Part shown: one piece after another, positions 8,796 through 19,928 of the stretch
How the letters are laid out: every line of letters begins with the position of its first letter
Position numbering within the stretch: the first letter of the stretch is position 1
Notes under the pieces: model-generated
Told to the model about the DNA's origin: nothing
Databases searched by the model: none
Seen by the model: only the letters and a program-made list of their open reading frames with translations
Position numbers and translations under genes: made by a program
NCBI RefSeq assembly: GCF_002102185.1
Contig: NZ_LQOW01000018.1
Coordinates: 1 to 64,000 of the forward strand
Direction: 5' to 3'
Origin: Mycobacterium fragae
GTDB taxonomy: Bacteria; Actinomycetota; Actinomycetes; Mycobacteriales; Mycobacteriaceae
Length of the DNA stretch: 64,000 bases

Positions 8796-8802
8796 CCCGG
8801 CG

Positions 8803-9237
8803 ATGGCCGAGATTGCCCCGTCGCGCACCCACCTGAGTTTGACCACGCAGGTGTGGCGCTTTGTCGTCACCGGCGGACTGTCGGCGATCGTCGACTTCGG
8901 GCTTTACGTGCTGCTTTACAAAGCAGTGGGCCTGCAGGTGGACGTGTCCAAGGCCACCAGCTTTGTCGCCGGCACCATTACCGCCTACCTGATCAACCGC
9001 CGGTGGACATTCCAAGCGCCGCCGAGCACGGCGCGGTTCCTGGTCGTCATGGCGCTCTACGGGATCACCTTCGCGGTTCAGGTCGGGCTCAACCACCTGT
9101 GCCTGGCTCTGCTGGACTACCGGACCTGGGCGGTGCCGGTCGCGTTCGTGATCGCGCAGGGCACCGCCTCGGTGATCAACTTCGTGGTGCAGCGCTCCGT
9201 GATCTTCCGGCTGCGCGGTGGGGGCACCCCCGCGTAG
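8803..9237 (+). CDS. GtrA-family membrane protein (Rv3789 type)
   Basis: 144 residues with four predicted membrane helices: [48 protein letters not shown] and [17 protein letters not shown]. These are typical of GtrA proteins, which bind or flip polyprenyl-phosphate sugars. Its position directly before dprE1-dprE2 suggests a role with decaprenyl-phospho-arabinose. In the literature the M. tuberculosis protein has been discussed both as a DPA flippase candidate and as an anchor that recruits AftA; the sequence alone does not decide. A short gap with its own -10 box separates it from dprE1. Confidence 0.85.
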   Translation: MAEIAPSRTHLSLTTQVWRFVVTGGLSAIVDFGLYVLLYKAVGLQVDVSKATSFVAGTITAYLINRRWTFQAPPSTARFLVVMALYGITFAVQVGLNHLCLALLDYRTWAVPVAFVIAQGTASVINFVVQRSVIFRLRGGGTPA

Positions 9238-9262
9238 CAGGGGGAGCTGCCCGGGTAGGCGG

Positions 9263-9268
9263 TACCCT
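9263..9268 (+). promoter_or_regulatory. -10 box TACCCT of dprE1 (leaderless)
   Basis: TACCCT matches TANNNT, ending 8 nt before ATG 9277. An in-frame TTG at 9271 lies inside the gap, so ATG 9277 is the better start. Transcription from here would cover dprE1-dprE2-aftA. Confidence 0.55.
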
Positions 9269-9276
9269 CTTTGACG

Positions 9277-10659
9277 ATGTTCAGCGGTGACGTTCCGACC
9301 ACCCCCGCCCGGCTGACCGGGTGGGGGCGCACCGCGCCATCGGTGGCGCAGGTTCTCTCCACCCGCGATCCCGAGGTGATCGCCAAGGCGGTGGCCCGGA
9401 CTGCTGACGCCGGGGCTAGAGGTGTGATCGCCCGCGGGCTGGGTCGCTCCTACGGCGACAACGCCCAGAACGGCGGCGGGTTGGTGATTGACATGACGCC
9501 GCTGAACCGGATCCACTCGATCGACGCCGACACCGGCTTGGCCGACGTCGACGCCGGGGTCAACCTCGACCAGCTGATGCGGGCGGCGCTGCCGTTCGGG
9601 CTGTGGGTGCCGGTGCTGCCCGGCACCCGCCAGGTCACCGTCGGCGGGGCGATCGCCTGCGACATCCACGGCAAGAACCACCACAGCGCAGGCAGCTTCG
9701 CCAACCACGTCCGGTCGATGCAGCTGCTGACCGCCGACGGCGAAATTCGCCACCTCACCCCGGACGGGGAAGAGGCCGAACTGTTTTGGGCCACCACCGG
9801 TGGCAACGGGCTGACAGGGATCATCTTGCGCGCCACCATCGCGATGACGCCAACTGAGACCGCATATTTCATCGCCGACGGGGACGTCACCGGGAGCCTC
9901 GAGGAGACCATCGCCTTCCACAGCGACGGCAGCGAGGCCAACTACACCTACTCGTCGGCCTGGTTCGACGCGATCAGCGCGCCACCGAAGCTGGGCCGGG
10001 CCGCCATCTCACGGGGCTCGCTGGCGAAGCTTGACCAGCTACCCAAGAAGCTGCAACGCGATCCGCTGAAATTCGATGCGCCGCAGTTCTTCACAACGCC
10101 CGACATCTTCCCCAACGGCCTGGGCAACAAGCTGATCTTCGGTGCCATGACCGAACTCTGGTACCGCAAGTCGCGAACATACCGCGGCAAGGCGCAGAAC
10201 CTGACACAGTTCTATCACCCACTGGACATGGTCGGTGAGTGGAACCGGGCTTACGGCTCAGCGGGTTTCGGACAATATCAGTTCGTGGTGCCCACCGAGG
10301 CGGTCGAGGAGTTCAAGGGCATCTTGTATGACATCCAGCGCTCCGGGCACTATTCGTTCCTCAACGTGTTCAAGCTTTTCGGCCCCGGCAACCGCGCGCC
10401 GCTGAGCTTCCCGATCCCGGGGTGGAACGTCTGCGTCGATTTCCAAATCAAGCCCGGGCTGGGCGAATTCCTGGACGAACTCGACAAGCGGGTGCTGGAA
10501 TTCGGCGGCCGGCTCTACACCGCCAAGGACTCCCGCACCACCGCCGACATCTTCCACGCCATGTATCCGCGCATCGACGAATGGATCGCGGTGCGCCGCA
10601 AGGTCGACCCGGCCGGCGTGTTCGCCTCGGACATGGCCCGACGTTTGGAGCTGCTCTAA
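9277..10659 (+). CDS. dprE1: Decaprenylphosphoryl-beta-D-ribose 2'-oxidase DprE1
   Basis: 460-residue FAD enzyme of the vanillyl-alcohol oxidase fold. It oxidises DPR at C2' to the keto intermediate that DprE2 reduces to decaprenyl-phospho-arabinose, the only arabinose donor for arabinogalactan and LAM. FAD-binding segments are [17 protein letters not shown] and [20 protein letters not shown]. The substrate-site loop holds Cys386 in WNVCVDF, equal to M. tuberculosis Cys387, the residue covalently captured by benzothiazinones. Near the C-terminus YTAKDSRTT lines the active site. The stop is followed directly by the dprE2 ATG. Confidence 0.97.
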   Translation: MFSGDVPTTPARLTGWGRTAPSVAQVLSTRDPEVIAKAVARTADAGARGVIARGLGRSYGDNAQNGGGLVIDMTPLNRIHSIDADTGLADVDAGVNLDQLMRAALPFGLWVPVLPGTRQVTVGGAIACDIHGKNHHSAGSFANHVRSMQLLTADGEIRHLTPDGEEAELFWATTGGNGLTGIILRATIAMTPTETAYFIADGDVTGSLEETIAFHSDGSEANYTYSSAWFDAISAPPKLGRAAISRGSLAKLDQLPKKLQRDPLKFDAPQFFTTPDIFPNGLGNKLIFGAMTELWYRKSRTYRGKAQNLTQFYHPLDMVGEWNRAYGSAGFGQYQFVVPTEAVEEFKGILYDIQRSGHYSFLNVFKLFGPGNRAPLSFPIPGWNVCVDFQIKPGLGEFLDELDKRVLEFGGRLYTAKDSRTTADIFHAMYPRIDEWIAVRRKVDPAGVFASDMARRLELL

Positions 10660-11424
10660 ATGGTCTTTGACGCGGTAGGCAATCCTCAAAGCATCCTGCT
10701 GCTCGGCGGCACGTCGGAGATCGGACTGGCGATCTGCGAGCGCTACCTGCAGAACGCACACGCCCGAATCCTGTTGGCCTGCCTGCCCGACGACCCTGGC
10801 CGCGACGACGCGGTGGCCCAAATGAAGGCCGCCGGTGCGAAATCGGTCGAGCTGATCGACTTCGACGCGGTCGATACCGACAGCCATCCCGCCGTGATCG
10901 ACGCCGCGTTCGCCGGTGGTGATATAGACGTCGCGATCGTGGCATTCGGGTTGCTCGGCGACGCCGAGGAACTCTGGCAGAACCAGCGCAAGGCGGTGCA
11001 GATCGCCGAAATCAACTACACGGCAGCGGTTTCCGTCGGTGTGCTGCTGGGGGAGAAGATGCGCGCGCAGGGCTTCGGCCGGATCATCGCGATGAGCTCG
11101 GCGGCCGGTGAACGGGTGCGACGATCCAACTTCGTCTACGGCTCCACGAAGGCCGGCCTGGACGGCTTCTACCTCGGCCTGGGTGAGGCGTTGAAGCAAT
11201 TCGGGGTTCACGTCCTGGTCATCCGTCCCGGCCAGGTGCGAACCCGGATGAGCGCGCACCTCAAGGAAGCCCCGCTGACCGTCGACAAGGAGTACGTCGC
11301 CAACCTGGCGGTGACCGCATCCGCGAAGGGCAAGGAACTCGTCTGGGCGCCCGGTGCTTTCCGCTACGTGATGATGGTGCTGCGGCACATCCCGCGGCCG
11401 ATCTTCCGCAAGCTGCCCATCTAG
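10660..11424 (+). CDS. dprE2: Decaprenylphosphoryl-2-keto-ribose reductase DprE2
   Basis: 254-residue short-chain dehydrogenase that completes epimerisation of DPR to DPA with NADH. The Rossmann turn is [11 protein letters not shown] near the N-terminus; the catalytic Ser is in [10 protein letters not shown] and the YxxxK pair in [12 protein letters not shown]. The substrate loop [17 protein letters not shown] follows. ATG 10660 immediately follows the dprE1 stop, and its own stop (11422-11424) is followed at once by the aftA ATG. Such zero-spacing implies strict co-translation of the two half-reactions. Confidence 0.96.
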   Translation: MVFDAVGNPQSILLLGGTSEIGLAICERYLQNAHARILLACLPDDPGRDDAVAQMKAAGAKSVELIDFDAVDTDSHPAVIDAAFAGGDIDVAIVAFGLLGDAEELWQNQRKAVQIAEINYTAAVSVGVLLGEKMRAQGFGRIIAMSSAAGERVRRSNFVYGSTKAGLDGFYLGLGEALKQFGVHVLVIRPGQVRTRMSAHLKEAPLTVDKEYVANLAVTASAKGKELVWAPGAFRYVMMVLRHIPRPIFRKLPI

Positions 11425-13287
11425 ATGCGGAACGCGCTGGCCACCGTCGGCCATATGGCGGTCGCGACGGCCGTCGCCGTGGTGGTTTCGGTGATCTCAC
11501 TGGTCGCGATCGCGCGCGTCGAGTGGCCGGCCTACCCGTCGTCGAACCAGCTGCACGCGCTGACCACGGTCGGGCAGGTCGGCTGCATCGCCGGGCTGTT
11601 GGCCGCCGGCTGGCTGTGGAGGCGCGGGACGGCGCGCTGGCTGGCCCGACTGGCCGCGTTGGTGTTCGTATCGGCGTTCTCGGTGGTGACGCTCGCGATG
11701 CCGTTGGGTGCCACCAAGCTCTACCTGTTCGGCATCTCCGTCGACCAGCAGTTCCGCACCGAATACCTGACCCGGCTGACCGACAACTCCTCGTTGGCCG
11801 ACATGACCTACATCGGCCTGCCGCCGTTCTATCCGCCGGGCTGGTTCTGGATCGGTGGACGTGTCGCGGCGCTGGCCGGAACACCGGCGTGGGAGATGTA
11901 CAAGCCGTGGGCGATCACCTCGATCACGATCGCGGTCGCCGTGGCGTTGGTGTTGTGGTCGCGGATGATCCGCTTCGAGTACGCGCTGATCGTGACCGCC
12001 GCGAGCGCCGCGGTGACGCTGGCCTACAGCTCGCCCGAACCGTACTCGGCGATGATCACCGTGCTGCTGCCGCCGGTGCTGGTGCTGACCTGGGCCGGGC
12101 TGCGCGGCGGCGCACGCGGCGGGGGATGGGCGGCGGTGATCGGCGCGGGCATCTTCCTGGGGTTCGCGGCCACGTGGTACACGCTGTTGGTTGCCTACAG
12201 CGCGTTCACCATGGCGCTGATGGCCGCGCTGATGGCCGCGTCCCGATGGGGCCAAGGCGTCCGCGCAGCGGTCGACCCGTTGATCCGAGTGGCGGTCATC
12301 GCGGTGATCGCAGCGGCCATTGGGGCGACGACCTGGCTGCCGTTCCTGTTGCGGGCGGCCCATAGCGAGGTCAGCAACACCGGCAGCGCCCAGCACTACC
12401 TGCCGGCCGACGGCGCCGAGCTGACCTTCCCGATGCTGCAGTTCACGCTGCTCGGCGCGCTGTGCATGCTCGGGACGCTGTGGCTGGTGGTGCGCGCTCG
12501 TTCGTCGGTGCGGGCGGGTGGGCTGGCGATCGGGGTGCTGGCCGTCTACCTGTGGTCGCTGCTGTCGATGCTGACCACGCTGGCGCGCACCACCCTGCTG
12601 TCGTTTCGGCTGCAACCGACGCTGACGGTACTGCTGGCCGCCGCCGGGGTGTTCGGCTTCGTCGAGGCCACCCGGGTCTTGGCCGCGCGGCATCGCGCCG
12701 TCATCCCGGTGGCCGCCGCGATCGGGCTGACCGGAGCGATCGCGTTCAGCCAGGACATTCCCAACGTCCTGCGGCCCGACCTCACCATCGCTTACACCGA
12801 CACAGACGGCCACGGGCAGCGCGGTGACCGCCGTCCGCCCAGCTCGGAGAAGTACTATTCGGCGATCGACGCCGCGATCACCCGGGTCACCGGCAAACCG
12901 CGCGACCAGATCGTCATGCTCACCGCCGACTACAGCTTCCTGTCCTACTACCCGTATTGGGGCTTTCAGGGATTGACCTCGCACTACGCCAACCCGTTGG
13001 CGCAGTTCGACAAGCGGGCGGCGGCGATCAAGAGCTGGTCCAAACTCAAGCGCAGCGATCAGTTCATCCACGCGCTCGACACGCTGCCCTGGCAGCCGCC
13101 GACCGTTTTCCTGATGCGCCGCGGCGCAAACGAGACATACACGCTGCGGCTGGCCGAAGACGTCTACCCCAACCAACCCAACGTCCGCCGCTACACAGTG
13201 GACCTCAAAGCCGCCCTGTTCGCCGACCCACACTTCACCGTCAAAGACATCGGCCCGTTCGTGTTGGCGATCCGGACCGCAGGCTAA
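11425..13287 (+). CDS. aftA: Arabinofuranosyltransferase AftA (primes galactan)
   Basis: 620-residue GT-C glycosyltransferase with about eleven predicted membrane helices in the first ~460 residues and a periplasmic C-terminal domain. It attaches the first Araf from decaprenyl-phospho-arabinose to galactan, before EmbA/EmbB extend the chain. The conserved acidic periplasmic loop after the second helix pair ([16 protein letters not shown], then [10 protein letters not shown]) matches the Rv3792 family. ATG 11425 abuts the dprE2 stop, and the stop codon (13285-13287) shares its last A with a possible embC ATG. Confidence 0.93.
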   Translation: MRNALATVGHMAVATAVAVVVSVISLVAIARVEWPAYPSSNQLHALTTVGQVGCIAGLLAAGWLWRRGTARWLARLAALVFVSAFSVVTLAMPLGATKLYLFGISVDQQFRTEYLTRLTDNSSLADMTYIGLPPFYPPGWFWIGGRVAALAGTPAWEMYKPWAITSITIAVAVALVLWSRMIRFEYALIVTAASAAVTLAYSSPEPYSAMITVLLPPVLVLTWAGLRGGARGGGWAAVIGAGIFLGFAATWYTLLVAYSAFTMALMAALMAASRWGQGVRAAVDPLIRVAVIAVIAAAIGATTWLPFLLRAAHSEVSNTGSAQHYLPADGAELTFPMLQFTLLGALCMLGTLWLVVRARSSVRAGGLAIGVLAVYLWSLLSMLTTLARTTLLSFRLQPTLTVLLAAAGVFGFVEATRVLAARHRAVIPVAAAIGLTGAIAFSQDIPNVLRPDLTIAYTDTDGHGQRGDRRPPSSEKYYSAIDAAITRVTGKPRDQIVMLTADYSFLSYYPYWGFQGLTSHYANPLAQFDKRAAAIKSWSKLKRSDQFIHALDTLPWQPPTVFLMRRGANETYTLRLAEDVYPNQPNVRRYTVDLKAALFADPHFTVKDIGPFVLAIRTAG

Positions 13288-13317
13288 TGGCCACCGGAAC
13301 CGCCCAGGCCGGGCAAC

Positions 13318-13323
13318 TACGAT
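13318..13323 (+). promoter_or_regulatory. -10 box TACGAT of embC (leaderless)
   Basis: TACGAT followed by 8 nt and GTG 13332. The identical box, spacing and start codon precede embA (TACGAT at 16639, GTG 16653), which supports both as real promoters. Confidence 0.55.
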
Positions 13324-13331
13324 CTAGCCCC

Positions 13332-16300
13332 GTGAGCCGCGCCGTCGACGATGCAGAGCGAAGCGATGAGGAGGAGCGGCGCAAATTGAGCGGGGCCGGA
13401 GCAAACTACCGGGGAGCCAGGGTCGTCGCCGTCGTCGCCGGACTGCTCGGGGCCCTGCTGGCGCTCGCCACCCCGCTGCTGCCGGTCAAACAGACCACCG
13501 CCGAATTGAATTGGCCGCAAAACGGTGTACTGAGCAGCGTCGACGCACCTCTGATCGGCTATGTGGCCACCGACCTGTCCATCAGCGTCCCGTGCCAGGC
13601 CGCCGCCGGGCTCACCAAAACCAAGGCGATGCTTCTGTCGACGGTGCCCAAGCAGGCGCCGAAAGCCGTCGACCGGGGCTTGTTGATCGAGCGCGTGAAC
13701 GACGATCTGCTGCTCATCGTCCGCAACACCCCGGTGGTGGTGGCGCCGCTGAGCCAGGTGCTCGGCCAGGCATGCCAGCGGCTGACCTTCACCGCGCACG
13801 CCGACAAGGTCGCGGGCGAATTCGTCGGGCTGCGCCAGGGCCCCAATGCAGACCATCCCGGCGCAGCGTTGCGCGGCGAGCGTACAGGTTATGACTTCCG
13901 GCCACAGATCGTCGGGGTCTTTACCGATCTGAGCGGTCCGGCCCCACCGGACCTGAGCTTCTCGGCGACTCTCGACACCCGGTACAGCACCTCCCCGACC
14001 TGGCTGAAGCTGGCAGCGATGATCCTCGGGGTGGTGTTGACCGTCGCCGCGCTGGTCGCACTGCACATCCTGGACAGGGCCTTGGAAACCGCTGGGGCCG
14101 GCCGGCACCGCCGCTTCCTGCCGCCGCGCTGGTGGTCGATCACCGGCCTCGACGCCCTGGTCACCGCGGTGCTGGTGTGGTGGCACTTCGTCGGGGCCAA
14201 TACCGCCGACGACGGCTACATCCTGACCATGGCCCGGGTGTCGGAGCACGCCGGATACATGGCCAACTACTACCGCTGGTTCGGTACCCCGGAGGCGCCG
14301 TTCGGCTGGTACTACGACCTGCTGGCGCTGTGGGCTCATGTCACCACCGCCAGCATCTGGATGCGGCTGCCCACCCTGCTCATGGCGCTGGCCTGCTGGT
14401 GGGTGATCAGCCGTGAAGTCATCCCGCGGCTGGGACATGCCGTGAAGACAAACCGGGCGGCGGCCTGGACGGCCGCCGGCATGTTCCTGGCGTTCTGGCT
14501 GCCGCTGAACAACGGCCTGCGGCCCGAGCCGATCATCGCCCTGGGCATCCTGCTGACGTGGTGTTCGGTGGAGCGCGCGGTCGCCACCAGCAGGCTGCTG
14601 CCGGTGGCGGTCGCCTGCATCGTCGGCGCGCTGACCCTGTTCTCCGGGCCGACGGGTATCGCCTCGATCGGGGCGTTGCTGGTGGCGATCGGGCCGCTGC
14701 GCACCATCCTGCACCGCCGCACCCGGCAGTTCGGCGTGCTGCCGCTGGTCGCGCCGCTGCTCGCGGCCGCGACGGTGACCGTGATCCTGATCTTCCGGGA
14801 CCAGACCTTCACCGGTGAGATCCAGGCCAGCACGCTCAAATCCGTGGTCGGGCCCAGCCTGAGCTGGTTCGACGAGCACATCCGTTACGAGCGACTGTTC
14901 ATGGCCAGCCCCGACGGGTCGGTGGCTCGCCGCTTCGCGGTGCTGGCATTGCTCGTCGCGCTTGCGGTGTCGGTGGCAATGGCGTTGCGCAAGGGCCGAA
15001 TTCCGGGCACCGCCGCCGGGCCCAGCCGCCGCATCATCGGCATCACCGTCATCTCGTTCATCGCGATGATGTTCACCCCGACCAAGTGGACCCACCACTT
15101 CGGGGTGTTCGCCGGGCTGGCCGGCTCGTTGGGGGCGCTGGCCACCGTCGCGGTGACCGCGGCCGCGATGCGGTCGCGACGCAACCGCACCCTGTTCGCG
15201 GCGGTGGTGCTGTTCGTGGTGGCGCTGTCGTTCGCCAGTGTCAACGGCTGGTGGTATGTCTCGAATTTCGGTGTGCCGTGGTCGAATGCGTTCCCGGAGT
15301 GGCGGTTCGGGTTCACCACGGTGCTCCTGGCGCTCACCGTGCTGGTCCTTCTGGTGGCGGCGTGGTTCCACTTCGTCAACAACGGTGCCGGCCCCGGGCG
15401 TCGGCACGGATCGCGGCTCACCCGAATTATCCGGTCCCCGTTGGGCATTGCGGCCTGGGTGCTGGTCTTGTTCGAGGTGGCGTCGCTGACTCTTGGGATG
15501 ACCGACCAATACCCGGCGTGGTCGGTCGGGCGCTCCAATCTGCAAGCGCTGACCGGCAGGACCTGCGGAATGGCCGACGACGTGCTCGTCGAGCTGGACC
15601 CCAACGCGGGCATGCTGTCCCCGGTCGGGAAGTCGGTGAAGGACGCGCTGGCCGCCGGCTTGGACGAGGGCTTCGATCCCAACGGCATTCCCGCCGACGT
15701 GTCCGCCGATCCGGTGATGGAACGCCCGGGCGACAGCAGTTTCGTGGGCGACGACAGACTGGTCACCAGCAGCGAGGCCGGCACCGAGGGCGGCACCACC
15801 GCCGCACCGGGAATCAACGGCTCGCGCGCCCGGCTGCCCTACAACCTCGATCCCGCTCGGACGCCGGTCCTGGGCAGTTGGCGATCCGGGGTTCAGGCGC
15901 CTGCGCAGCTGCGGTCGGCCTGGTACCGGCTCCCCCCACGTGACGAGGCCGGGCCGCTGCTGGTGGTATCGGCGGCGGGCCGATTCGATCCCGGCGAGGT
16001 GCAGATCCAGTGGGCCGGTGATGACGGAAAGCCTTCCGGCGCAATGGGATTCGCCGACGTCGGGGCCGCGCCGGCCTGGCGCAACCTGCGGGCCCCGCTC
16101 TCCGCGGTGCCGCGCAACGCCACCCAGGTGCGGCTGATCGCCACCGATGACGACCTGGCGCCTCAGCACTGGATCGCGCTCACTCCGCCCCGGATCCCGC
16201 GGCTGAGCACACTGCAGAACGTGGTCGGCTCGACTCAACCGGTGCTCCTGGATTGGCTGGTCGGCCTGGCCTTCCCGTGCCAGCGACCGTTCGGCCACCA

Positions 16301-16583
16301 GAACGGCGTCATCGAGGTACCGAAGTGGCGGATCCTGCCCGATCGGTTCGGCGCCGAGGCGAACTCACCGGTGATGGACAAGAACGGCGGCGGGCCGCTC
16401 GGCATCACCGAGTTGCTGGTGCGCGCGACGACCGTCCCGACCTATCTGAACGACGACTGGTCCCGCGACTGGGGCGCACTGCAGCAACTGACGCCCTACT
16501 ACCCCGACGCGTCGCCGGCGCGCCTCGACCTGGGGTCGGCGACACGCAGCGGGCTGTGGAGTCCCGCGCCGCTGCGGCACTAA
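13332..16583 (+). CDS. embC: Arabinosyltransferase EmbC (lipoarabinomannan)
   Basis: About 1083 residues, GT-C fold. It extends the arabinan of LAM with DPA as donor. Helix 1 (VVAVVAGLLGALLALATPLL) is followed by PVKQTTAELNWPQNG and a periplasmic jelly-roll domain. The catalytic loop is GANTADDGYILTMARVSEHA, with the acidic pair essential in all Emb enzymes. About ten further membrane helices precede a large periplasmic carbohydrate-binding C-terminal domain (from about residue 720) ending LGSATRSGLWSPAPLRH. Two starts are possible: ATG 13287, coupled to the aftA stop, or GTG 13332, placed 8 nt after TACGAT; the latter gives the N-terminus closest in length to the family. Confidence 0.95.
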   Translation: MSRAVDDAERSDEEERRKLSGAGANYRGARVVAVVAGLLGALLALATPLLPVKQTTAELNWPQNGVLSSVDAPLIGYVATDLSISVPCQAAAGLTKTKAMLLSTVPKQAPKAVDRGLLIERVNDDLLLIVRNTPVVVAPLSQVLGQACQRLTFTAHADKVAGEFVGLRQGPNADHPGAALRGERTGYDFRPQIVGVFTDLSGPAPPDLSFSATLDTRYSTSPTWLKLAAMILGVVLTVAALVALHILDRALETAGAGRHRRFLPPRWWSITGLDALVTAVLVWWHFVGANTADDGYILTMARVSEHAGYMANYYRWFGTPEAPFGWYYDLLALWAHVTTASIWMRLPTLLMALACWWVISREVIPRLGHAVKTNRAAAWTAAGMFLAFWLPLNNGLRPEPIIALGILLTWCSVERAVATSRLLPVAVACIVGALTLFSGPTGIASIGALLVAIGPLRTILHRRTRQFGVLPLVAPLLAAATVTVILIFRDQTFTGEIQASTLKSVVGPSLSWFDEHIRYERLFMASPDGSVARRFAVLALLVALAVSVAMALRKGRIPGTAAGPSRRIIGITVISFIAMMFTPTKWTHHFGVFAGLAGSLGALATVAVTAAAMRSRRNRTLFAAVVLFVVALSFASVNGWWYVSNFGVPWSNAFPEWRFGFTTVLLALTVLVLLVAAWFHFVNNGAGPGRRHGSRLTRIIRSPLGIAAWVLVLFEVASLTLGMTDQYPAWSVGRSNLQALTGRTCGMADDVLVELDPNAGMLSPVGKSVKDALAAGLDEGFDPNGIPADVSADPVMERPGDSSFVGDDRLVTSSEAGTEGGTTAAPGINGSRARLPYNLDPARTPVLGSWRSGVQAPAQLRSAWYRLPPRDEAGPLLVVSAAGRFDPGEVQIQWAGDDGKPSGAMGFADVGAAPAWRNLRAPLSAVPRNATQVRLIATDDDLAPQHWIALTPPRIPRLSTLQNVVGSTQPVLLDWLVGLAFPCQRPFGHQNGVIEVPKWRILPDRFGAEANSPVMDKNGGGPLGITELLVRATTVPTYLNDDWSRDWGALQQLTPYYPDASPARLDLGSATRSGLWSPAPLRH

Positions 16584-16594
16584 TCGCTGGCTGG

Positions 16595-16611
16595 GCCGCC
16601 GCGCGGGCGGC
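16595..16611 (+). other. GC-rich hairpin in the embC-embA spacer
   Basis: GCCGCC (16595-16600) and GGCGGC (16606-16611) can pair around a 5-nt loop, 12 nt after the embC stop. No T-run follows. It may weaken read-through into embA, which has its own promoter box; this is weak evidence. Confidence 0.35.
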
Positions 16612-16638
16612 ATCGTCGGAACACCTAACTGCGTCGCA

Positions 16639-16644
16639 TACGAT
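16639..16644 (+). promoter_or_regulatory. -10 box TACGAT of embA (leaderless)
   Basis: TACGAT ends 8 nt before GTG 16653, in the 69-bp spacer after embC. In M. tuberculosis, mutations in the short region upstream of embA raise expression and ethambutol tolerance, so a promoter here is expected. Confidence 0.6.
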
Positions 16645-16652
16645 CGACCCTC

Positions 16653-19600
16653 GTGCCCCAAGACGATGGTGAGCGATCGACGTATCCGATCGCACGACTG
16701 GTTGCCATCGTCGCAGGCATCGCCGGTGTGCTGCTGTGCGGCGTGGTGCCACTGCTTCCGGTGAAGCAGACCACCGCGACGATCCTCTGGCCGCAAGGAC
16801 TGACCGGTGACGGTCACGTCACCGATATCACCGCACCGCTGGTATCCGGGGCGCCGCGGGCGCTGGACATCTCTATCCCGTGCAAGGCGATCGCCACGTT
16901 GCCCGCCGCAGGTGGGCTGGTGCTTTCGACGTTGCCCGCCGACGGGTTCGAGACCGGCAAGAGCGGGCTGTTCGTCCGCGCCAATAAGGACGCCGTCGTC
17001 GTCGCCTTCCGGGACTCGGTAGCGGCGGTCGCCCCCCGCCCGGCGGTCGCCGCCGGCGCCTGCAGTGTGCTGCACATCTGGGCCGGCGTCGGCGGGGCGG
17101 GCGCGGATTTCGTCGGGATCCCCGGCGCTGTCGGCACCCTCGCACCCGAGAAGAAACCGCAAGTCGGCGGAATCTTCACCGACCTGAGGGTGCCCGCCCA
17201 GCCGGGGTTGTCGGCGCGCGTCGACGTCGACACGCGGTTCATCGTCACGCCCACGCTGCTCAAGACCGCTGTGATGACCCTGGGCGCACTCGCGGTGCTG
17301 GCCGCGATCGTGGCAATGGCCGTCCTCGACCGGCGATCGGGGCGGCGAACCCCCGCTAACTGGCGGCACTGGTTCCGCGCGGGCATGGCTACTTGGCTCG
17401 CCGACGTCGGCGTCGTCGGCACCCTGGCGGTCTGGCACCTCATCGGGGCGACCTCGTCGGATGACGGCTATAACTTGACCATTGCCCGGGTCTCGAAGCA
17501 GGCCGGATACCTCGCCAACTACTACCGGTTCTTCGGGACCAGCGAGGCGCCGTTCGACTGGTATCCGGCGGTGCTGGCGCACCTGGCGTCGGTGAGCACC
17601 GCCGGGGTGTGGATGCGCCTACCCGCGACCCTGGCCGGCATCGGGTGCTGGCTGATCATCAGCCACTACATGCTGCGGCGACTGGGCCCCGGCAAGGGCG
17701 GCCTGGCCGCGAACCGGGTGGCGGTGTGGACCGCGGGCGCGGTGTTCCTCGCCGCCTGGCTGCCGTTCAACAACGGTCTGCGGCCCGAACCGCTGATCGC
17801 CCTGGGCGTGGTCGTCACGTGGGTGTTGGTGGAGAAGGCGATCGCCACCCGCCAGTTGGTCCCCGCGGCGGTGGCGATCGTCGTGGCGATGCTGACGGCG
17901 ACGCTGGCGCCGCAAGGGTTGATCGGTATCGCCGCGCTACTGAGCGGCGCGCGGGCGATCGCGCGGATGATCGCGCGGCGACGCGCGGCCGACGGCCTGT
18001 TGGCGCCGCTGGCAGTCCTGGCCGCGTCGCTGTCGCTGATCGTCGTGGTGGTGTTCCGCAGTCAAACATTGGCCACGGTCGCCGAGTCGGCACGCATCAA
18101 GTACAAGGTCGGTCCGACGATCGCCTGGTACCAAGAATTCCTGCGCTACTACTTTTTGACGGTCGAGAGCAATCCGGACGGGTCGATGTCGCGGCGATTC
18201 GCCGTGCTGGTCCTGCTGCTGTGCATGTTCGGGGTGCTGTTCGTGCTGTTGCGACGCGGTCGGGTAGCGGGTTTGGCCAGCGGGCCGGCCTGGCGGCTGA
18301 TCGGCGCCACCGCAATCGGCCTGCTGCTGTTGACCTTTACTCCCACGAAGTGGGCCATCCAATTCGGCGCGTTCGCCGGACTAGCCGGTGCACTGGGTGC
18401 GGTCACGGCGTTCAGCGTCGCCCGGATCGGCCTGCATAGTCGACGCAACCTCACGCTCTACATCACGGCGTTGCTGTTCGTGCTGGCGTGGGCCACCTCC
18501 GGCATCAACGGCTGGTTCTACGTCGGCAATTACGGAGTGCCGTGGTATGACATCCAGCCCGTCATCGCCAGCCACCCGGTGACGTCGATGTTCCTGACGC
18601 TGTCGATCTTCACCGGCCTGCTGGCCGCCTGGTACCACTTCCGGATGGACTACGCCGGGCACACCGAAGTCAAGGACAACCGGCGCAACCGCTTCCTGGC
18701 CTCCACGCCGCTGCTGGTGGTGGCCGTCATCATGGTCCTCGGCGAATTCGCGTCGATGGCCAAGGGCGCAGTGTTCCGCTACCCGCTCTACACCACCGCC
18801 AAGGCCAACGTGGCGGCCATAACGTCCGGGCTTTCCAACTGCGCGATGGCCGATGACGTGTTGGCCGAACCCGATCCCAATGCCGGTATGCTGCAACCGG
18901 TTCCGGGCCAGAAATTCGGACCGGCCGGCGCACTCGGCGGCATCAATCCGGTCGGGTTCAAACCCGAGGGTGTGGGCGACGACCTGCAATCCGACCCGGT
19001 GGTGACCAAGCCCGGTGTGGTCAATTCAGACGCATCACCCAACAAACCCAATGCGGCCATGAGTGACTCCGCGGGCACAGCCGGCGGCAAGGGGCCGGTC
19101 GGGGTCAACGGGTCGCACGCGGCGCTGCCCTTCGGGCTGGATCCCGCGCGCACCCCGGTGATGGGCAGCTACGGCGAGAACAACCTGGCCGCGACGGCCA
19201 CGTCGGCCTGGTACCAATTACCGCCACGGAAACCTGATCGCCCGCTGGTGGTGGTCACTGCGGCGGGGGAAATCTGGTCCTACAAAGAGGACGGCGACTT
19301 CACGTACGGGCAACAGCTCAAACTGGAATGGGGCGTCACCCGTCCCGACGGCACCACCCAGCCGCTCGGGCAGATGTATCCGATCGACCTTGGCCCCCAA
19401 CCGGCTTGGCGCAATCTGCGCTTCCCGTTGGCGTTGGCGCCGCCGGAGGCCAACGTCGCCCGCATCGTCGCCTATGACCCCAACTTGAGTTCCGACCAGT
19501 GGTTCGCGTTCACGCCGCCGCGGGTACCGGTGCTGCAAAGCCTGCAGCAGTTGGTCGGGTCGCAGACGCCGGTGCTGATGGACATCGCGACCGCAGCGAA

Positions 19601-19928
19601 TTTCCCCTGCCAGCGGCCGTTCTCCGAACACCTTGGTGTGGCCGAACTTCCGCAGTATCGGATCCTGCCCGATCACAAGCAGACAGCGTCGTCGTCGAAC
19701 CTGTGGCAGGCGTCCAAATCGGGTGGACCCTTCCTGTTCACCCAGGCACTGCTGTGGACCTCCACCATCCCCACTTACCTGAGCGGCGACTGGTACCGGG
19801 ACTGGGGATCGGTGGAGAAATACAACCGGGTGGTGGCGCCCGACAAGGCGCCGAACGCCCGGATCGAGCAAGGCGTCGTCACCGTGTACGGCTGGAGCCG
19901 GCAAGGACCGATTCGAGCATTGCCATGA
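16653..19928 (+). CDS. embA: Arabinosyltransferase EmbA (arabinogalactan)
   Basis: 1091 residues, same architecture as EmbC: N-terminal helix ([20 protein letters not shown]), [14 protein letters not shown], jelly-roll domain, catalytic loop [20 protein letters not shown], a multi-helix membrane domain with [10 protein letters not shown], and a C-terminal carbohydrate-binding domain. EmbA pairs with EmbB to form the 3,5-branched hexa-arabinoside motif of arabinogalactan. GTG 16653 follows the TACGAT box by 8 nt. The stop overlaps the embB ATG by 4 nt (ATGA), matching the stoichiometric EmbA-EmbB heterodimer. Confidence 0.96.
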   Translation: MPQDDGERSTYPIARLVAIVAGIAGVLLCGVVPLLPVKQTTATILWPQGLTGDGHVTDITAPLVSGAPRALDISIPCKAIATLPAAGGLVLSTLPADGFETGKSGLFVRANKDAVVVAFRDSVAAVAPRPAVAAGACSVLHIWAGVGGAGADFVGIPGAVGTLAPEKKPQVGGIFTDLRVPAQPGLSARVDVDTRFIVTPTLLKTAVMTLGALAVLAAIVAMAVLDRRSGRRTPANWRHWFRAGMATWLADVGVVGTLAVWHLIGATSSDDGYNLTIARVSKQAGYLANYYRFFGTSEAPFDWYPAVLAHLASVSTAGVWMRLPATLAGIGCWLIISHYMLRRLGPGKGGLAANRVAVWTAGAVFLAAWLPFNNGLRPEPLIALGVVVTWVLVEKAIATRQLVPAAVAIVVAMLTATLAPQGLIGIAALLSGARAIARMIARRRAADGLLAPLAVLAASLSLIVVVVFRSQTLATVAESARIKYKVGPTIAWYQEFLRYYFLTVESNPDGSMSRRFAVLVLLLCMFGVLFVLLRRGRVAGLASGPAWRLIGATAIGLLLLTFTPTKWAIQFGAFAGLAGALGAVTAFSVARIGLHSRRNLTLYITALLFVLAWATSGINGWFYVGNYGVPWYDIQPVIASHPVTSMFLTLSIFTGLLAAWYHFRMDYAGHTEVKDNRRNRFLASTPLLVVAVIMVLGEFASMAKGAVFRYPLYTTAKANVAAITSGLSNCAMADDVLAEPDPNAGMLQPVPGQKFGPAGALGGINPVGFKPEGVGDDLQSDPVVTKPGVVNSDASPNKPNAAMSDSAGTAGGKGPVGVNGSHAALPFGLDPARTPVMGSYGENNLAATATSAWYQLPPRKPDRPLVVVTAAGEIWSYKEDGDFTYGQQLKLEWGVTRPDGTTQPLGQMYPIDLGPQPAWRNLRFPLALAPPEANVARIVAYDPNLSSDQWFAFTPPRVPVLQSLQQLVGSQTPVLMDIATAANFPCQRPFSEHLGVAELPQYRILPDHKQTASSSNLWQASKSGGPFLFTQALLWTSTIPTYLSGDWYRDWGSVEKYNRVVAPDKAPNARIEQGVVTVYGWSRQGPIRALP

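Noticed and set aside
12957..13286. Upstream extension of embC
   Set aside because: It lies wholly inside aftA in another frame; the conserved EmbC N-terminus begins at 13287 or 13332.
13317..16298. Very long open frame antisense to embC
   Set aside because: High-GC codon bias leaves few stops in opposite frames; the translation is Arg/Gly/His-rich without domains, and the plus-strand frame is an intact EmbC.
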